Source: Acidocella aromatica
Lineage (GTDB): Bacteria; Pseudomonadota; Alphaproteobacteria; Acetobacterales; Acetobacteraceae
Length of the DNA: 39,737 nucleotides
Direction of reading: 5' to 3'
Assembly: GCF_014201825.1 (NCBI RefSeq)
Contig: NZ_JACHFJ010000018.1
Span: 1 to 39,737 of the forward strand
Notes under the pieces: generated by a model
What the model was told of the DNA's origin: nothing
The model's input: the letters and a program-made list of their open reading frames with translations, nothing else
Database searches by the model: none
Program-made: the position numbers and the translations under genes
In this document: in pieces, positions 16,685-24,187 of the stretch
How positions within the stretch are numbered: the stretch's first letter is position 1
Layout: each line of letters starts with the position of its first letter

Positions 16685-18811
16685 TCACATCAGGCGACCA
16701 AAACCCATGCCGCGCGCGGGGCCGAGGCGGCTTTCCATTTCGGCGGCGAGCAGGGAGAAGGCGCGGGCGGCATCGACCGAGTCGTCGAGCAGGACCATGC
16801 GCTTGGCCACGCGCGAGAAATCCGCGGGCGTCAGGCGGTCGAGTGTCGCCAGCCGTTCCGGGGCGGGCGCAGTGAAAGTCTTGGCAAAAAGCCGCGCGGT
16901 TTGCGCCGGCGCGAGATAATCAAAGCGCACATGCAGCAAGAAGCGGCGCAGGCTGGCGGCATCCAGCCCCTCGGGCAGATTCGTGGTGCATACGAACGGT
17001 TGCGGATGCGTCTCCATCCAGGTCAACATTTCATTGACCTGGGAAACCTCCCAGTTCCGCACCGCGCGCTCGCGTCCGCCAAGCAGGGAGTCGGCCTCAT
17101 CAAAGATCAGGAACTTGCCTTCGTCGCGCGCCTGGGCAAAGGCGGCCGCGATGTTACGCTCGGTCTCACCTACATAGCTGCCGAAAATATCCGAGCCGCG
17201 CTTTTGCAGCACACCCAGCCCCATTGCGGCGGCCAGATGCCGGGCGAAGGCGCTCTTCCCCGTGCCTGGCGGACCGGACAGCAACAGCGAGACGCCACGC
17301 GGCGCACCGGGGCGCGTGAGGCGCGCCACCAGGGCTGCGAGATCGAGATCAGCGCGGCTATAGGCCGGATCGTAAATTCCTGGCAGCTCGGCAGCCTCAG
17401 GGGCGGGCAGCACGCCATGCCCCATGGCCTTGGCCAAGCCGCGGGCCACGCGGGTGGCAGTGCGAGCTTCGCCACCCGCCAGTCGGGCCGCGCGCAAGGC
17501 ATTGCGCGCCACCGCCGGCGCGGTGGGGATCAGCCCGGCGAGATCCTGCGCCATGGGTTCATCCAACGCCACGCCTTCGGCCTCGGCCAACTCGCACCAC
17601 AACTCGGCGCGGCGCGAACGCTCGGGCAGCTTCACCTCCAGGCACAGACTCATGCGGCGCAACACGGCGGACGAAAAGGCCGTGATATCGTTGGCCGCCC
17701 AGATCACCGGTACGCGCGCGCTTTCCATTAGCCTGTGGATGAAGATCTTCGGCGTCGCGCTACGTTCAAACGGGCTGGTGCGGAAGATGTCTTCTGCCTC
17801 GTCGAACAGATACAGCGCCCGTTCACCACCGCTCACGCGCTGGGCCATCAACAGGTCGTTCATACGCTCGCTGCGATTGGGCTCCTCGCCGTGCGCGTCG
17901 GCCTCGCCAATGACATAAAGCGGGGCGCCAAGCAGCTTGGCCAGCGTGGCGGCGAACTCGGTCTTGCCGGTGCCGGGCGGGCCGTAGAGCAAGATATGCA
18001 CGGCGGCCTCGGTGCCTTGCGCATCGAGCACGGCACCCAGCAGCGCCCGGGCAATCTCCGAATCCTCGCCCAAATGGCTGAAGGCCGTCCAGGGCAGATG
18101 AGCCTGGCGCGGGGCGCCAAGCAGCTGGGCGCGCATGCTCTCGCCGGTTTCACCACAGGCATAGATCAGGCTGCGCAACCGGTCGGGGAGCATGATGTCG
18201 CCATCTTCATCAAGCCGGATGCTGCCGGAGACGGTAAGCGCGCCGCTGGGCAAGAAGCGCTTGGCCACATCGGCTTGCGGCTGGTTCAGCATGATGGCGA
18301 AATTCTCGCTGTAGCGGCGCAGGCAGCTGGTGCGCCCACGCGCCATGGAGAACAGATCAAACAGGCGCTCGCAATCATTATCGGTGCGGTAGCGGAAGAT
18401 GATGCCCAGCAGGGCGGCATCCATCGCCTCCAGCCCCAGGGCACGGCACACGGCGGCAAGCCCGGCGGCAGCGGGGCCAGTGGTTTCACGCAATTCCTGA
18501 TGGCGTCGGAGCAGCACCTTACGCAGTTTCGCCCATTGCAGGGGTGTGACGGACGTCGGCTGCCTCCCGTTCAGCCGCAAGCCTTCGAACTCTTTCTCCC
18601 CCACCCCGAAGCGCACGCGCTTGGAGGCCAGCCAACGGATGAATTGCGGCACTTCCGGCTGGGTATGGTCGAGCGCCGTCATGGTGTTGAGGGCGTAACC
18701 GAGCAGAGCGGCGGTTTCACCAGGGCAATGGGAGAAGCGCGAGGGGGGGGGCTCGTCGGCCTCCAAATCCAATTCCAACTCCTCGAGCGCGCTGCGGAAG
18801 CTGCGGGTCAT
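16685..18811 (-). CDS. Tandem AAA+ ATPase
   Basis: A 708-residue protein with an N-terminal region of about 270 residues of unknown fold and two AAA+ modules. Module 1 has Walker A GPPGTGKTEF (Lys283) and Walker B LYLFDEAED (Asp337, Glu338). Module 2 has Walker A GPPGTGKSAF (Lys519) and Walker B FLIFDEAD (Asp571, Glu572), with the pore-like GSYVGETERN segment between. The layout is Cdc48-like, suggesting a hexameric remodelling motor. It is the first gene of the cassette with a strong AAAAGGAGATCG ribosome site before ATG 18811. The N-terminal part may recognise the substrate or partner. Such ATPases occur as switch or unfoldase parts in several defence systems, but its exact job here is unknown. 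Confidence 0.85.
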   Translation of the reverse strand: MTRSFRSALEELELDLEADEPPPSRFSHCPGETAALLGYALNTMTALDHTQPEVPQFIRWLASKRVRFGVGEKEFEGLRLNGRQPTSVTPLQWAKLRKVLLRRHQELRETTGPAAAGLAAVCRALGLEAMDAALLGIIFRYRTDNDCERLFDLFSMARGRTSCLRRYSENFAIMLNQPQADVAKRFLPSGALTVSGSIRLDEDGDIMLPDRLRSLIYACGETGESMRAQLLGAPRQAHLPWTAFSHLGEDSEIARALLGAVLDAQGTEAAVHILLYGPPGTGKTEFAATLAKLLGAPLYVIGEADAHGEEPNRSERMNDLLMAQRVSGGERALYLFDEAEDIFRTSPFERSATPKIFIHRLMESARVPVIWAANDITAFSSAVLRRMSLCLEVKLPERSRRAELWCELAEAEGVALDEPMAQDLAGLIPTAPAVARNALRAARLAGGEARTATRVARGLAKAMGHGVLPAPEAAELPGIYDPAYSRADLDLAALVARLTRPGAPRGVSLLLSGPPGTGKSAFARHLAAAMGLGVLQKRGSDIFGSYVGETERNIAAAFAQARDEGKFLIFDEADSLLGGRERAVRNWEVSQVNEMLTWMETHPQPFVCTTNLPEGLDAASLRRFLLHVRFDYLAPAQTARLFAKTFTAPAPERLATLDRLTPADFSRVAKRMVLLDDSVDAARAFSLLAAEMESRLGPARGMGFGRLM

Positions 18812-18850
18812 CGCGATCTCCTTTTTAATTCAGGGGGAAAATCCCCGTTC

Positions 18851-18912
18851 CGCGCACGGCCTGGGCCGGCGCAATCAATTTAAAAAAAGTTTTGGCCTTC
18901 CGGCCGTGCGCG
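18851..18912 (-). terminator. Hairpin with T-tract between the HEPN gene and the AAA+ operon
   Basis: On the minus strand GGCC-GGAA-GGCC (18905-18894) is followed by AAAAC and seven Ts (18888-18882), an intrinsic-terminator form after the HEPN gene. The same bases also take part in a longer alternative stem: CGCGCACGGCC (18851-18861) is the exact reverse complement of GGCCGTGCGCG (18902-18912). The two structures are mutually exclusive, so an attenuator is possible. It suggests that the AAA+ cassette has its own promoter. Confidence 0.5.
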
Positions 18913-18920
18913 ATGAATAC

Positions 18921-18955
18921 GCCTCACATCCGTCAAAAACGGACGCATGTGAGGC
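18921..18955. terminator. Strong hairpin downstream of the HEPN gene
   Basis: GCCTCACAT (18921-18929) pairs perfectly with ATGTGAGGC (18947-18955), and inside it CCGT pairs with ACGG around CAAAA. No T-run follows on either strand within a few bases. It lies 30 bp past the HEPN stop codon and probably contributes to transcription stop or mRNA 3-prime-end protection. Confidence 0.45.
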
Positions 18956-18984
18956 AAGGTGGTCGAAAAAATCAGAAACAGGGA

Positions 18985-19647
18985 TCAGAGGATGACAGGG
19001 TAATGCGCCCTGCCCCAGGGCAGGGCGGGATGATTCATCATGAGGTCGATGAACAAAGGAATCAGAAAGGTCAGGATCGCCGCGCCGTCGCGGACCTGAG
19101 ATCGGTTGACCGTGCTGTTCCAGGTGGCGCCACCATGCATCAGTTGATTCCGCAGCACGTAGAGTCTGTCGAACAGGGTAGTTAGTACCGCCAGCGTATT
19201 CTGCTGCGCCAGGGCCTGTTGCGCCTGCTGGCGGGCGGCGGCGAATTTCTGCTCCCAATCGTCATATCCGAACAACTGGTTTTGGTGGTTCCAAAAGCGA
19301 TGGTAGACGAACTTATTGTCAAGCAGGAGACGAATGGGGCCCGAAAACCGGTGCCATAACGCATTATAGATCCGCTTTTCGGTATCAAGCGGCACCAGCT
19401 TGCCGAAATAATCCCTGAACAAGCTGCGTGCCGCGTTCGGTGTTGCCTCTCCCAGGTCTTCGGCATAGGCTGCGTTGAAGGCTATCCAGAGGAAAATGAA
19501 ACGGGCATCGTTATCGTCACCGCATTGCTCCGCCCTATCCAGCCAGCTCAACGCCCGGTGCACACGCAGAGACAGATTCTCATGAAACCCATCACGCAGG
19601 GCGCGCTGCTTGGTCTTCAGCGAAGTGTAGTCAGGCAAACCAGTCAT
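18985..19647 (-). CDS. HEPN-domain protein (putative ribonuclease) with RNxxxH motif
   Basis: A 220-residue all-helical protein. It has RFIFLWIAFNAAYAEDLG near residue 55 and, at residues 166-171, RNQLMH, the R-N-x3-H motif that forms the active site of HEPN ribonucleases; GGATWNSTVNRSQVRDGAA follows. I recognise it as a conserved stand-alone HEPN family found in many proteobacteria, function untested as far as I know. HEPN RNases often act as toxins or effectors that cut RNA during phage infection. The start at 19647 (MTGLPDYTSLKTKQRALRDG) has GGAG ten bases upstream; an upstream start at 19803 would add 52 unconserved residues, though an excellent AGGAGGTG lies 20 bases before it. It is on the same strand as the AAA+ cassette but separated by 173 bp and two hairpins. 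Confidence 0.7.
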   Translation of the reverse strand: MTGLPDYTSLKTKQRALRDGFHENLSLRVHRALSWLDRAEQCGDDNDARFIFLWIAFNAAYAEDLGEATPNAARSLFRDYFGKLVPLDTEKRIYNALWHRFSGPIRLLLDNKFVYHRFWNHQNQLFGYDDWEQKFAAARQQAQQALAQQNTLAVLTTLFDRLYVLRNQLMHGGATWNSTVNRSQVRDGAAILTFLIPLFIDLMMNHPALPWGRAHYPVIL

Positions 19648-20001
19648 GTCAGGCGTGCTCCGGTCGGTAGTGATCGAGACCTGGGCAAATTCGCACGGTT
19701 CACGCCTCTCTACCAGGAGGGGGCGTTTTGGCTGAGAAGCTCCCCGGGCACAAACAAGACTAAAGACGTTGTCATGCTGAAGAAGCAGGCAAGTGCTAAG
19801 CATGATCGTTTTTCTGCTGTAGCACCTCCTTTTTCTAAAATAGTTTATCTCAATACAACTGGTTTAGCAGGCTGTTAAAAAACATTTTTCAAGGAGCTTA
19901 ATGACGAAACAATAATTCGCACAGACGGTCATTAGCATAATATTGCTTCTTTGAAGCCTGTTCGAAAATTTTTTGTTCATTCGTCCATGCGGCGTGATCG
20001 C
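19648..20001. other. AT-rich leader of the HEPN gene up to the IS66 end
   Basis: This 350-base stretch is clearly more AT-rich than its surroundings. On the minus strand it holds an excellent AGGAGGTG near 19827-19820 with no start codon at a normal distance, and an in-frame ATG at 19803. Promoter-like hexamers such as TTGTAT (near 19861) are present but not convincing. The AT-rich part runs to the IS66 end near 20001. No tRNA or other gene is seen. Confidence 0.4.
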
Positions 20002-20082
20002 GGTATCCATCCGGCGTGAACCGCCTGCCGCGACTTCGTAGTGAGCGCTCATAACGGCGCTTGTATGAGCGTCATTATGAGC

Positions 20083-20526
20083 ATGGGACGGTTTGGGATG
20101 GAGATTTTATCTGGGGTTGAGCGCCGGCGTCGCTGGCGGTTGGAGGAGAAGCTTCGGATTGTTACTGAGGCTGAGGCGTCTGGATCCGTGTTTGCCCATG
20201 TGGCCCGGCGTCACGATGTTTCTCGTGGTCAACTCTGGACATGGCGGCATCAGGTTCGCAGCGGAGAATTGGCTCCAACGCCGGTTGTGCCGGAATTTCT
20301 GCCCGTACGGGTGCTGGAGAGCGAAGGGAGCGCCGAGCGCCAGGTAAAATACGCTGATAAGCCGATGAGGGCGCCCGCGCCATGTGCGGCGCCGCCCGAG
20401 GCTCGAGCGGCGGAATTTGGTTCGGGCCGGATCGAGATCATCCTGCCGGATGGGACATGCGTGCGGGTCGATGACCAGGTGGGGACTGTAGCGCTGCGCC
20501 AGGTGATGGTGGTGCTGCGCGGATGA
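20083..20526 (+). CDS. tnpA: IS66 accessory protein TnpA (helix-turn-helix)
   Basis: A 147-residue protein from this start. VERRRRWRLEEKLRIVTEAE and VFAHVARRHDVSRGQLWTWR form the helix-turn-helix characteristic of IS66 OrfA, and the C-terminus ends with the conserved IEIILPDGTCVRVDD segment. It is needed with TnpB and TnpC for transposition. The exact start is unsure: in-frame ATGs lie at 20041, 20065, 20077, 20083 and 20098. MGRFGMEILSGVE at 20083 looks most like the family. It overlaps tnpB by 4 bp. Confidence 0.85.
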   Translation: MGRFGMEILSGVERRRRWRLEEKLRIVTEAEASGSVFAHVARRHDVSRGQLWTWRHQVRSGELAPTPVVPEFLPVRVLESEGSAERQVKYADKPMRAPAPCAAPPEARAAEFGSGRIEIILPDGTCVRVDDQVGTVALRQVMVVLRG

Positions 20527-20870
20527 TTCCGATGGCCTCTGGGGCGCGGGTGTGGCTGGCGTCTGGCCCTACCGACATGCGCCGTGGCATGCGCGGGTTG
20601 GCGCTGCAGGTGCAAGAAGGGCTTGGGCGCGATCCGTTCGCGGGCGATGTTTACCTCTTCCGCGGCCGCAGCGGTTCGCTGCTCAAGGCGCTCTGGCATG
20701 ACGGCGTTGGCCTGTCACTTTATGCCAAGCGGTTGGATCGTGGAAAGTTCATCTGGCCGCAGACCGTGGACGGCGTCGTGGCGCTCTCACCCGGACAGAT
20801 GGGTTATCTTCTTGAAGGCATTGATTGGCGGAATCCGCAGCAAAGCTGGCGCCCGCAAGCTGCGGGATAG
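20523..20870 (+). CDS. tnpB: IS66 accessory protein TnpB
   Basis: A 115-residue protein with the canonical IS66 Orf2 sequence: VWLASGPTDMRRGMRGLALQ, DPFAGDVYLFRGRSGSLLKA and LLEGIDWRNPQQSW. It looks intact. Its function in transposition is unknown beyond being required in IS66 elements. The start overlaps the tnpA stop (ATGA). Confidence 0.92.
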   Translation: MIPMASGARVWLASGPTDMRRGMRGLALQVQEGLGRDPFAGDVYLFRGRSGSLLKALWHDGVGLSLYAKRLDRGKFIWPQTVDGVVALSPGQMGYLLEGIDWRNPQQSWRPQAAG

Positions 20871-20939
20871 CTGGAATTTGTGTCGCTGGAGTGCTGAATT
20901 CTGTAGCGTGACGCTGCGGGTTTATGATTCTATCAGGGT

Positions 20940-22314
20940 ATGGATGTCGATCCTGCCGCACTGCCTGATGACATTGAGGCCCTGAAAGAGATCGCCCGCT
21001 CGGCGCTGGCGGCACTTGATGTTGCCCGAGCATCTGCCGCGCGAACGGATCGTTCTGCCGGGCCCCGATGCCTGCACATGCTGCGGCGGCAAGCGGCTGG
21101 CCAAGCTGGGTGAGACGGTGACCGAGACGCTGGAGAGCGCACCGCGCCAATACAAGGTGCTTCAGTATGTCCGGGAAAAATTCACCTGCCGCGATTGCGA
21201 GACGATAAGCCAGACGCCGGCACCGTTCCACGTCATCCCGCGCGCCTTCGCAGGTTCCAGCCTGCTGGCGATGATCGCGCATGAGAAATTTGGCCAGCAC
21301 CAGCCGCTCAACCGCCAGTCTGAGCGCCTCGCTGCCGAAGGTGTTGCGCTCAGCGTCTCGACCTTGGCCGATCTGGTGGGCGCCGCCTGTGTCGCGCTGG
21401 GGCCGGTGTTCCGGCACATGGAAGCCACCGTGTTGGCGGCCGCGCGCGTGCATGGCGGTGCCGGTGCTGGCGCGTGGCCAGACCGCGATCGCGCGCGCCT
21501 GGGTCTATGTCCGTGACGACCGGCCATTCGGCGGTGCCGGGCCGCCCTGTGCGGTATTTTACTACTCTCGAGACCGGAGCGGGATTCACCCACAGACGCA
21601 TCTGGCCCGGTACAGCGGTATCCTCCAGGCAGATGCCTATGGCGGCTACAACAAACTTTACGAATCCGGCCGCTCGCCCGGGCCCATCATCGAGGCTGCC
21701 TGCTGGTCACACGCGCGCCGGAAATTCTTCGAACTGGCCGATATCGCGAAGAACGCCAAGCGCAAGGCGCAGGGCCGCACGCCTGCCTTCATCGCGCCTA
21801 TGGCGCTGACCGCGGTGCAGCGGATCGACGCTTTGTTCGAAATCGAACGGGCAATTAACGGTAACCGGCCGCCGAGAGGTTGACTGTGCGCCAGGACCTC
21901 AGCGTCGGGCTCGTCGCCGATCTTGAGACCTGGATGCGGGTCGAGCGCGCCAAACTCTCGCGCCATAATGATGTTGCCAAGGCGATGGATTACATGCTTA
22001 CCCGCTGGGCATCCTTCACGCGCTTCCTGAGCGACGGGCGGATTTGCCTGAGCAACAACGCGGCGGAGCGCGCCATCCGCAGCCTGGCCCTGGGGCGCCG
22101 CAACTGGCTGTTCGCCGGCTCTGATCGCGGCGGGCAGCGTGCCGCAATCATGTACAGCCTGATTACAACGGCAAAAATGAACGGCATCGATCCACAGGCA
22201 TGGCTCGCCGACGTCCTCGCCCGTATCGCCAATCATCCAGCGCATAGGCTCGATGAATTGATGCCCTGGAATTGGACTGGGCCACGAACCCCGGCGGAGC
22301 ACCGCGCAGCATGA
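20940..22314 (+). pseudogene. IS66 transposase TnpC, broken by a deletion and two frameshifts
   Basis: The coding sequence is in four pieces. It starts MDVDPAALPDDIEALKEIAR at 20940. Near 21020 it jumps directly to PEHLPRERIVLPG in another frame, losing the usual leucine-rich and linker region of roughly 70-80 residues. It continues through the zinc-finger-like CTCCGGKRL and FTCRDCE to RVHGG near 21460. There a few bases are missing where HGDDTTVPVLA is expected, which removes the first catalytic Asp and shifts the frame. The next piece (VLARGQTAIARAWVYVRDD to INGNRPPRG) is shifted back near 21880, and the last piece carries the catalytic Glu region [11 protein letters not shown] and ends at 22314. 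It is certainly non-functional. Confidence 0.9.
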
Positions 22315-22538
22315 CCACGCAGTTGAACAAGATTTGCGCGATCAAGACCATCGCGCTCGTCGCCCAGGAGATGGGGGAGGATGAGCAGTGGTTACACGAA
22401 ATCATCGATGAAATGGAACCAGAAGACGGGTTGATCTGGGTCTATGGACCCGATGGGGAAGGCACCCCAGCTTTCTCCGACTTCGGCATCGAAAACCTGG
22501 AAGATATCATCAGGGAACGCCGGCGCCCAAAAAAGTAG
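22311..22538 (+). CDS. Small IS66-associated passenger protein
   Basis: A 75-residue acidic protein ([20 protein letters not shown] and then [20 protein letters not shown]) that starts within the tnpC stop as ATGA. Similar small ORFs follow tnpC in alphaproteobacterial IS66 elements, from memory of the family; no function is known. It lies inside the proposed right inverted repeat, so it moves with the element. Unlike tnpC it looks intact. Confidence 0.7.
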   Translation: MTTQLNKICAIKTIALVAQEMGEDEQWLHEIIDEMEPEDGLIWVYGPDGEGTPAFSDFGIENLEDIIRERRRPKK

Positions 22539-22578
22539 TTCCCGCGTCTTTCACCGGATGTATACCATTTGGCCCCGG

Positions 22579-23352
22579 CTACAGTCCGAACTCCTTGCGC
22601 ACGGCCTCGGTGATCATCGAAACATGGTCATCCATCAGCCATTTCCCGATCTCGGCGCGGGAGCCTCTGGCATCGGCCAGAACGCCGCTTTGGCGTAAGT
22701 AGCCCGGCGGGGCGGGGATGATGTCGTAAGGCGGGAAGCTTGCGCGCCCCTCCTGCGGAATTTTGCTTTCATCCACGAGGTCCGGGCGCAGCAGCAGCAT
22801 CAGCGAGGTTTCTATCAGGCTCGCATGTTCCAGCTCGGTACCGGGGAAGCCATTGGGGAAGATGCGCTCCAGCGTCTCCTGCTTCACAAAGTCCCAGTAT
22901 TCCAGCCGCATCGCGATCACGTCCGTGATCCCGTCGCGCCGCAGCTCGCGCAGTGCCAAATCGAGCCCCTCCACGGCGGGCCAGGCGTTTTCGAAATGCC
23001 CGTTGATCAGCACGAAGCGTCGCGCGCCATGAGCGCCCATGTCGCGGATGATGTCGCGGATCATCAGGCTCAGCGTGTTGGCGTCCAGGCTTGTGGTGGC
23101 TGGAAAATTCTGTCCGCCGCCCGAGCGCGGCATGGATTTGTAGCCGTAGCTCAGCGTGGGGGCGACCAGCCCGCCGACATTGCGCGCCACGGCCTCGCAC
23201 ACGGCGGTAGGCAGGATCACGTCCACATTCAGCGGCAGATGTGGCCCGTGCTGTTCCGTGGCGCCGAGCGGGATGAAGATGATGCCCCCCGCTTCAATCT
23301 TGGCTTTCCATTCCGGCCAGGAGAGTTCGGCCATGAACACGCTTTCAACCAT
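22579..23352 (-). CDS. Creatininase (creatinine amidohydrolase)
   Basis: A 257-residue metalloenzyme. It matches true creatininase closely by eye: it starts MVESVFMAELSWPEWKAKIE, and the ligands fall at Glu33, His35, Asp44, His119 and Glu121, one position off Glu34, His36, Asp45, His120, Glu122 of the Pseudomonas enzyme. Conserved stretches are PLGATEQHGPHLPLNVDV, YGYKSMPRSGGGQNFPATTS and INGHFENAWPAVEG. It would hydrolyse creatinine to creatine or a related cyclic amide. The start at 23352 has AAGGAG eight bases upstream; an upstream in-frame ATG at 23385 lies inside the previous gene. It is 10 bp after the SDR gene, so co-transcribed. No creatinase or sarcosine oxidase is nearby, so the physiological substrate may differ. 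Confidence 0.82.
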   Translation of the reverse strand: MVESVFMAELSWPEWKAKIEAGGIIFIPLGATEQHGPHLPLNVDVILPTAVCEAVARNVGGLVAPTLSYGYKSMPRSGGGQNFPATTSLDANTLSLMIRDIIRDMGAHGARRFVLINGHFENAWPAVEGLDLALRELRRDGITDVIAMRLEYWDFVKQETLERIFPNGFPGTELEHASLIETSLMLLLRPDLVDESKIPQEGRASFPPYDIIPAPPGYLRQSGVLADARGSRAEIGKWLMDDHVSMITEAVRKEFGL

Positions 23353-23362
23353 GTGCGGCTCC

Positions 23363-24073
23363 TTAATGCATCGCGGCGCCGCCATCGGCGCTGTAACATT
23401 GCCCGGTGATGAAGCTGGCCGCAGGGTTGGCCAGGAAGAGAATCACCGCCGCCACTTCCTCTGGCCTGCCGATGCGCCCCAGCAGGTTGCCGGTTTCCAT
23501 CTTCTGCACCTCCGGTGTCATGGCGGCGTAGTTCAGCAGCGGCGTGTCGATGGGCCCAGGGGCCACGGCATTCACGCGGATATTCGGTGCCAGCTCGCGC
23601 GCCCAGGAGCGGGTGAGGCTGAGCATCGCGCCCTTGGTGGCGCAGTAGCCGGAAGCCCCGGCCCGGCCGAGATAAGCCAGCTCCGAGGCGATGTTGATGA
23701 TGCTCCCGCCCTTGGCGATATGCGGCGCGGCGGCGGCGGCCACCAGCATCGGGCCGCGTATGTTGATGGCGAACATCCGGTCCAGCGCCGCGATGTCGAG
23801 CGCCGAAAGCGGCGCGTCGTATTCCACCCCGGCGCAGTTCACCACGGCGTCGAACCCGCCAAGCCGCGCGGCGGCGTCCCCGACCGCCGATTGCACCAGG
23901 GCCGGATTGGCGAGATCGACCGGCTGGAAGGGCACATCCTCGGGCGGGATGCTGATATCCAGCCCGATGACCCGCGCGCCCGCGGCCAGAAACGCCCGCG
24001 CCGTGGCAAGGCCAATGCCGCTGGCCGCCCCTGTGACGAGCACGCGCATGGGGGGAGGGAGGTCGTCGGGCAA
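23363..24073 (-). CDS. Short-chain dehydrogenase/reductase
   Basis: A 236-residue classical SDR. It has the cofactor motif VTGAASGIG (residues 13-21), NCAG (79-82) and the catalytic set Ser130 (INIAS), Tyr143 and Lys147 (YCATK). Asp39 after the second strand (GLDIS) favours NAD(H). The start is probably TTG at 24073: AGGAAGG lies eight bases upstream, whereas the in-frame ATG at 24049 has only a C-rich sequence before it. A hairpin (CCTGTCGG 24086-24093 with CCGGCAGG 24102-24109) sits just upstream of this ribosome site. The substrate is unknown. It is co-transcribed with the creatininase. Confidence 0.85.
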   Translation of the reverse strand: MPDDLPPPMRVLVTGAASGIGLATARAFLAAGARVIGLDISIPPEDVPFQPVDLANPALVQSAVGDAAARLGGFDAVVNCAGVEYDAPLSALDIAALDRMFAINIRGPMLVAAAAAPHIAKGGSIINIASELAYLGRAGASGYCATKGAMLSLTRSWARELAPNIRVNAVAPGPIDTPLLNYAAMTPEVQKMETGNLLGRIGRPEEVAAVILFLANPAASFITGQCYSADGGAAMH

Positions 24074-24187
24074 GTTGTTGTCCTTCCTGTCGGGGATGAG
24101 ACCGGCAGGTTAGGCGCAACCCATTGGCGGATTACATGCGATTGGTGGCATCATCACATGCTTTGTTTCGGAAGTGTTGTCCTTGGC

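Larger units (their letters stand above)
20002..22567. mobile_element. Decayed IS66-like insertion element
   Basis: Contains tnpA, tnpB, a broken tnpC and a small passenger ORF, in the order and ATGA overlaps typical of IS66. The proposed ends are inverted: GGTATCCATCCGGCGTGAA from 20002 and, in reverse complement, GGTATACATCCGGTGAA ending at 22567. No 8-bp target duplication is visible beside these ends, so the exact boundaries are uncertain. The element cannot move by itself because tnpC is disrupted. Confidence 0.8.

Noticed and set aside
19648-19803. N-terminal extension of the HEPN protein from ATG 19803
   Set aside because: The extra 52 residues look non-conserved and the good AGGAGGTG is 20 bases away, too far for a normal start. 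The shorter form begins with the conserved part.
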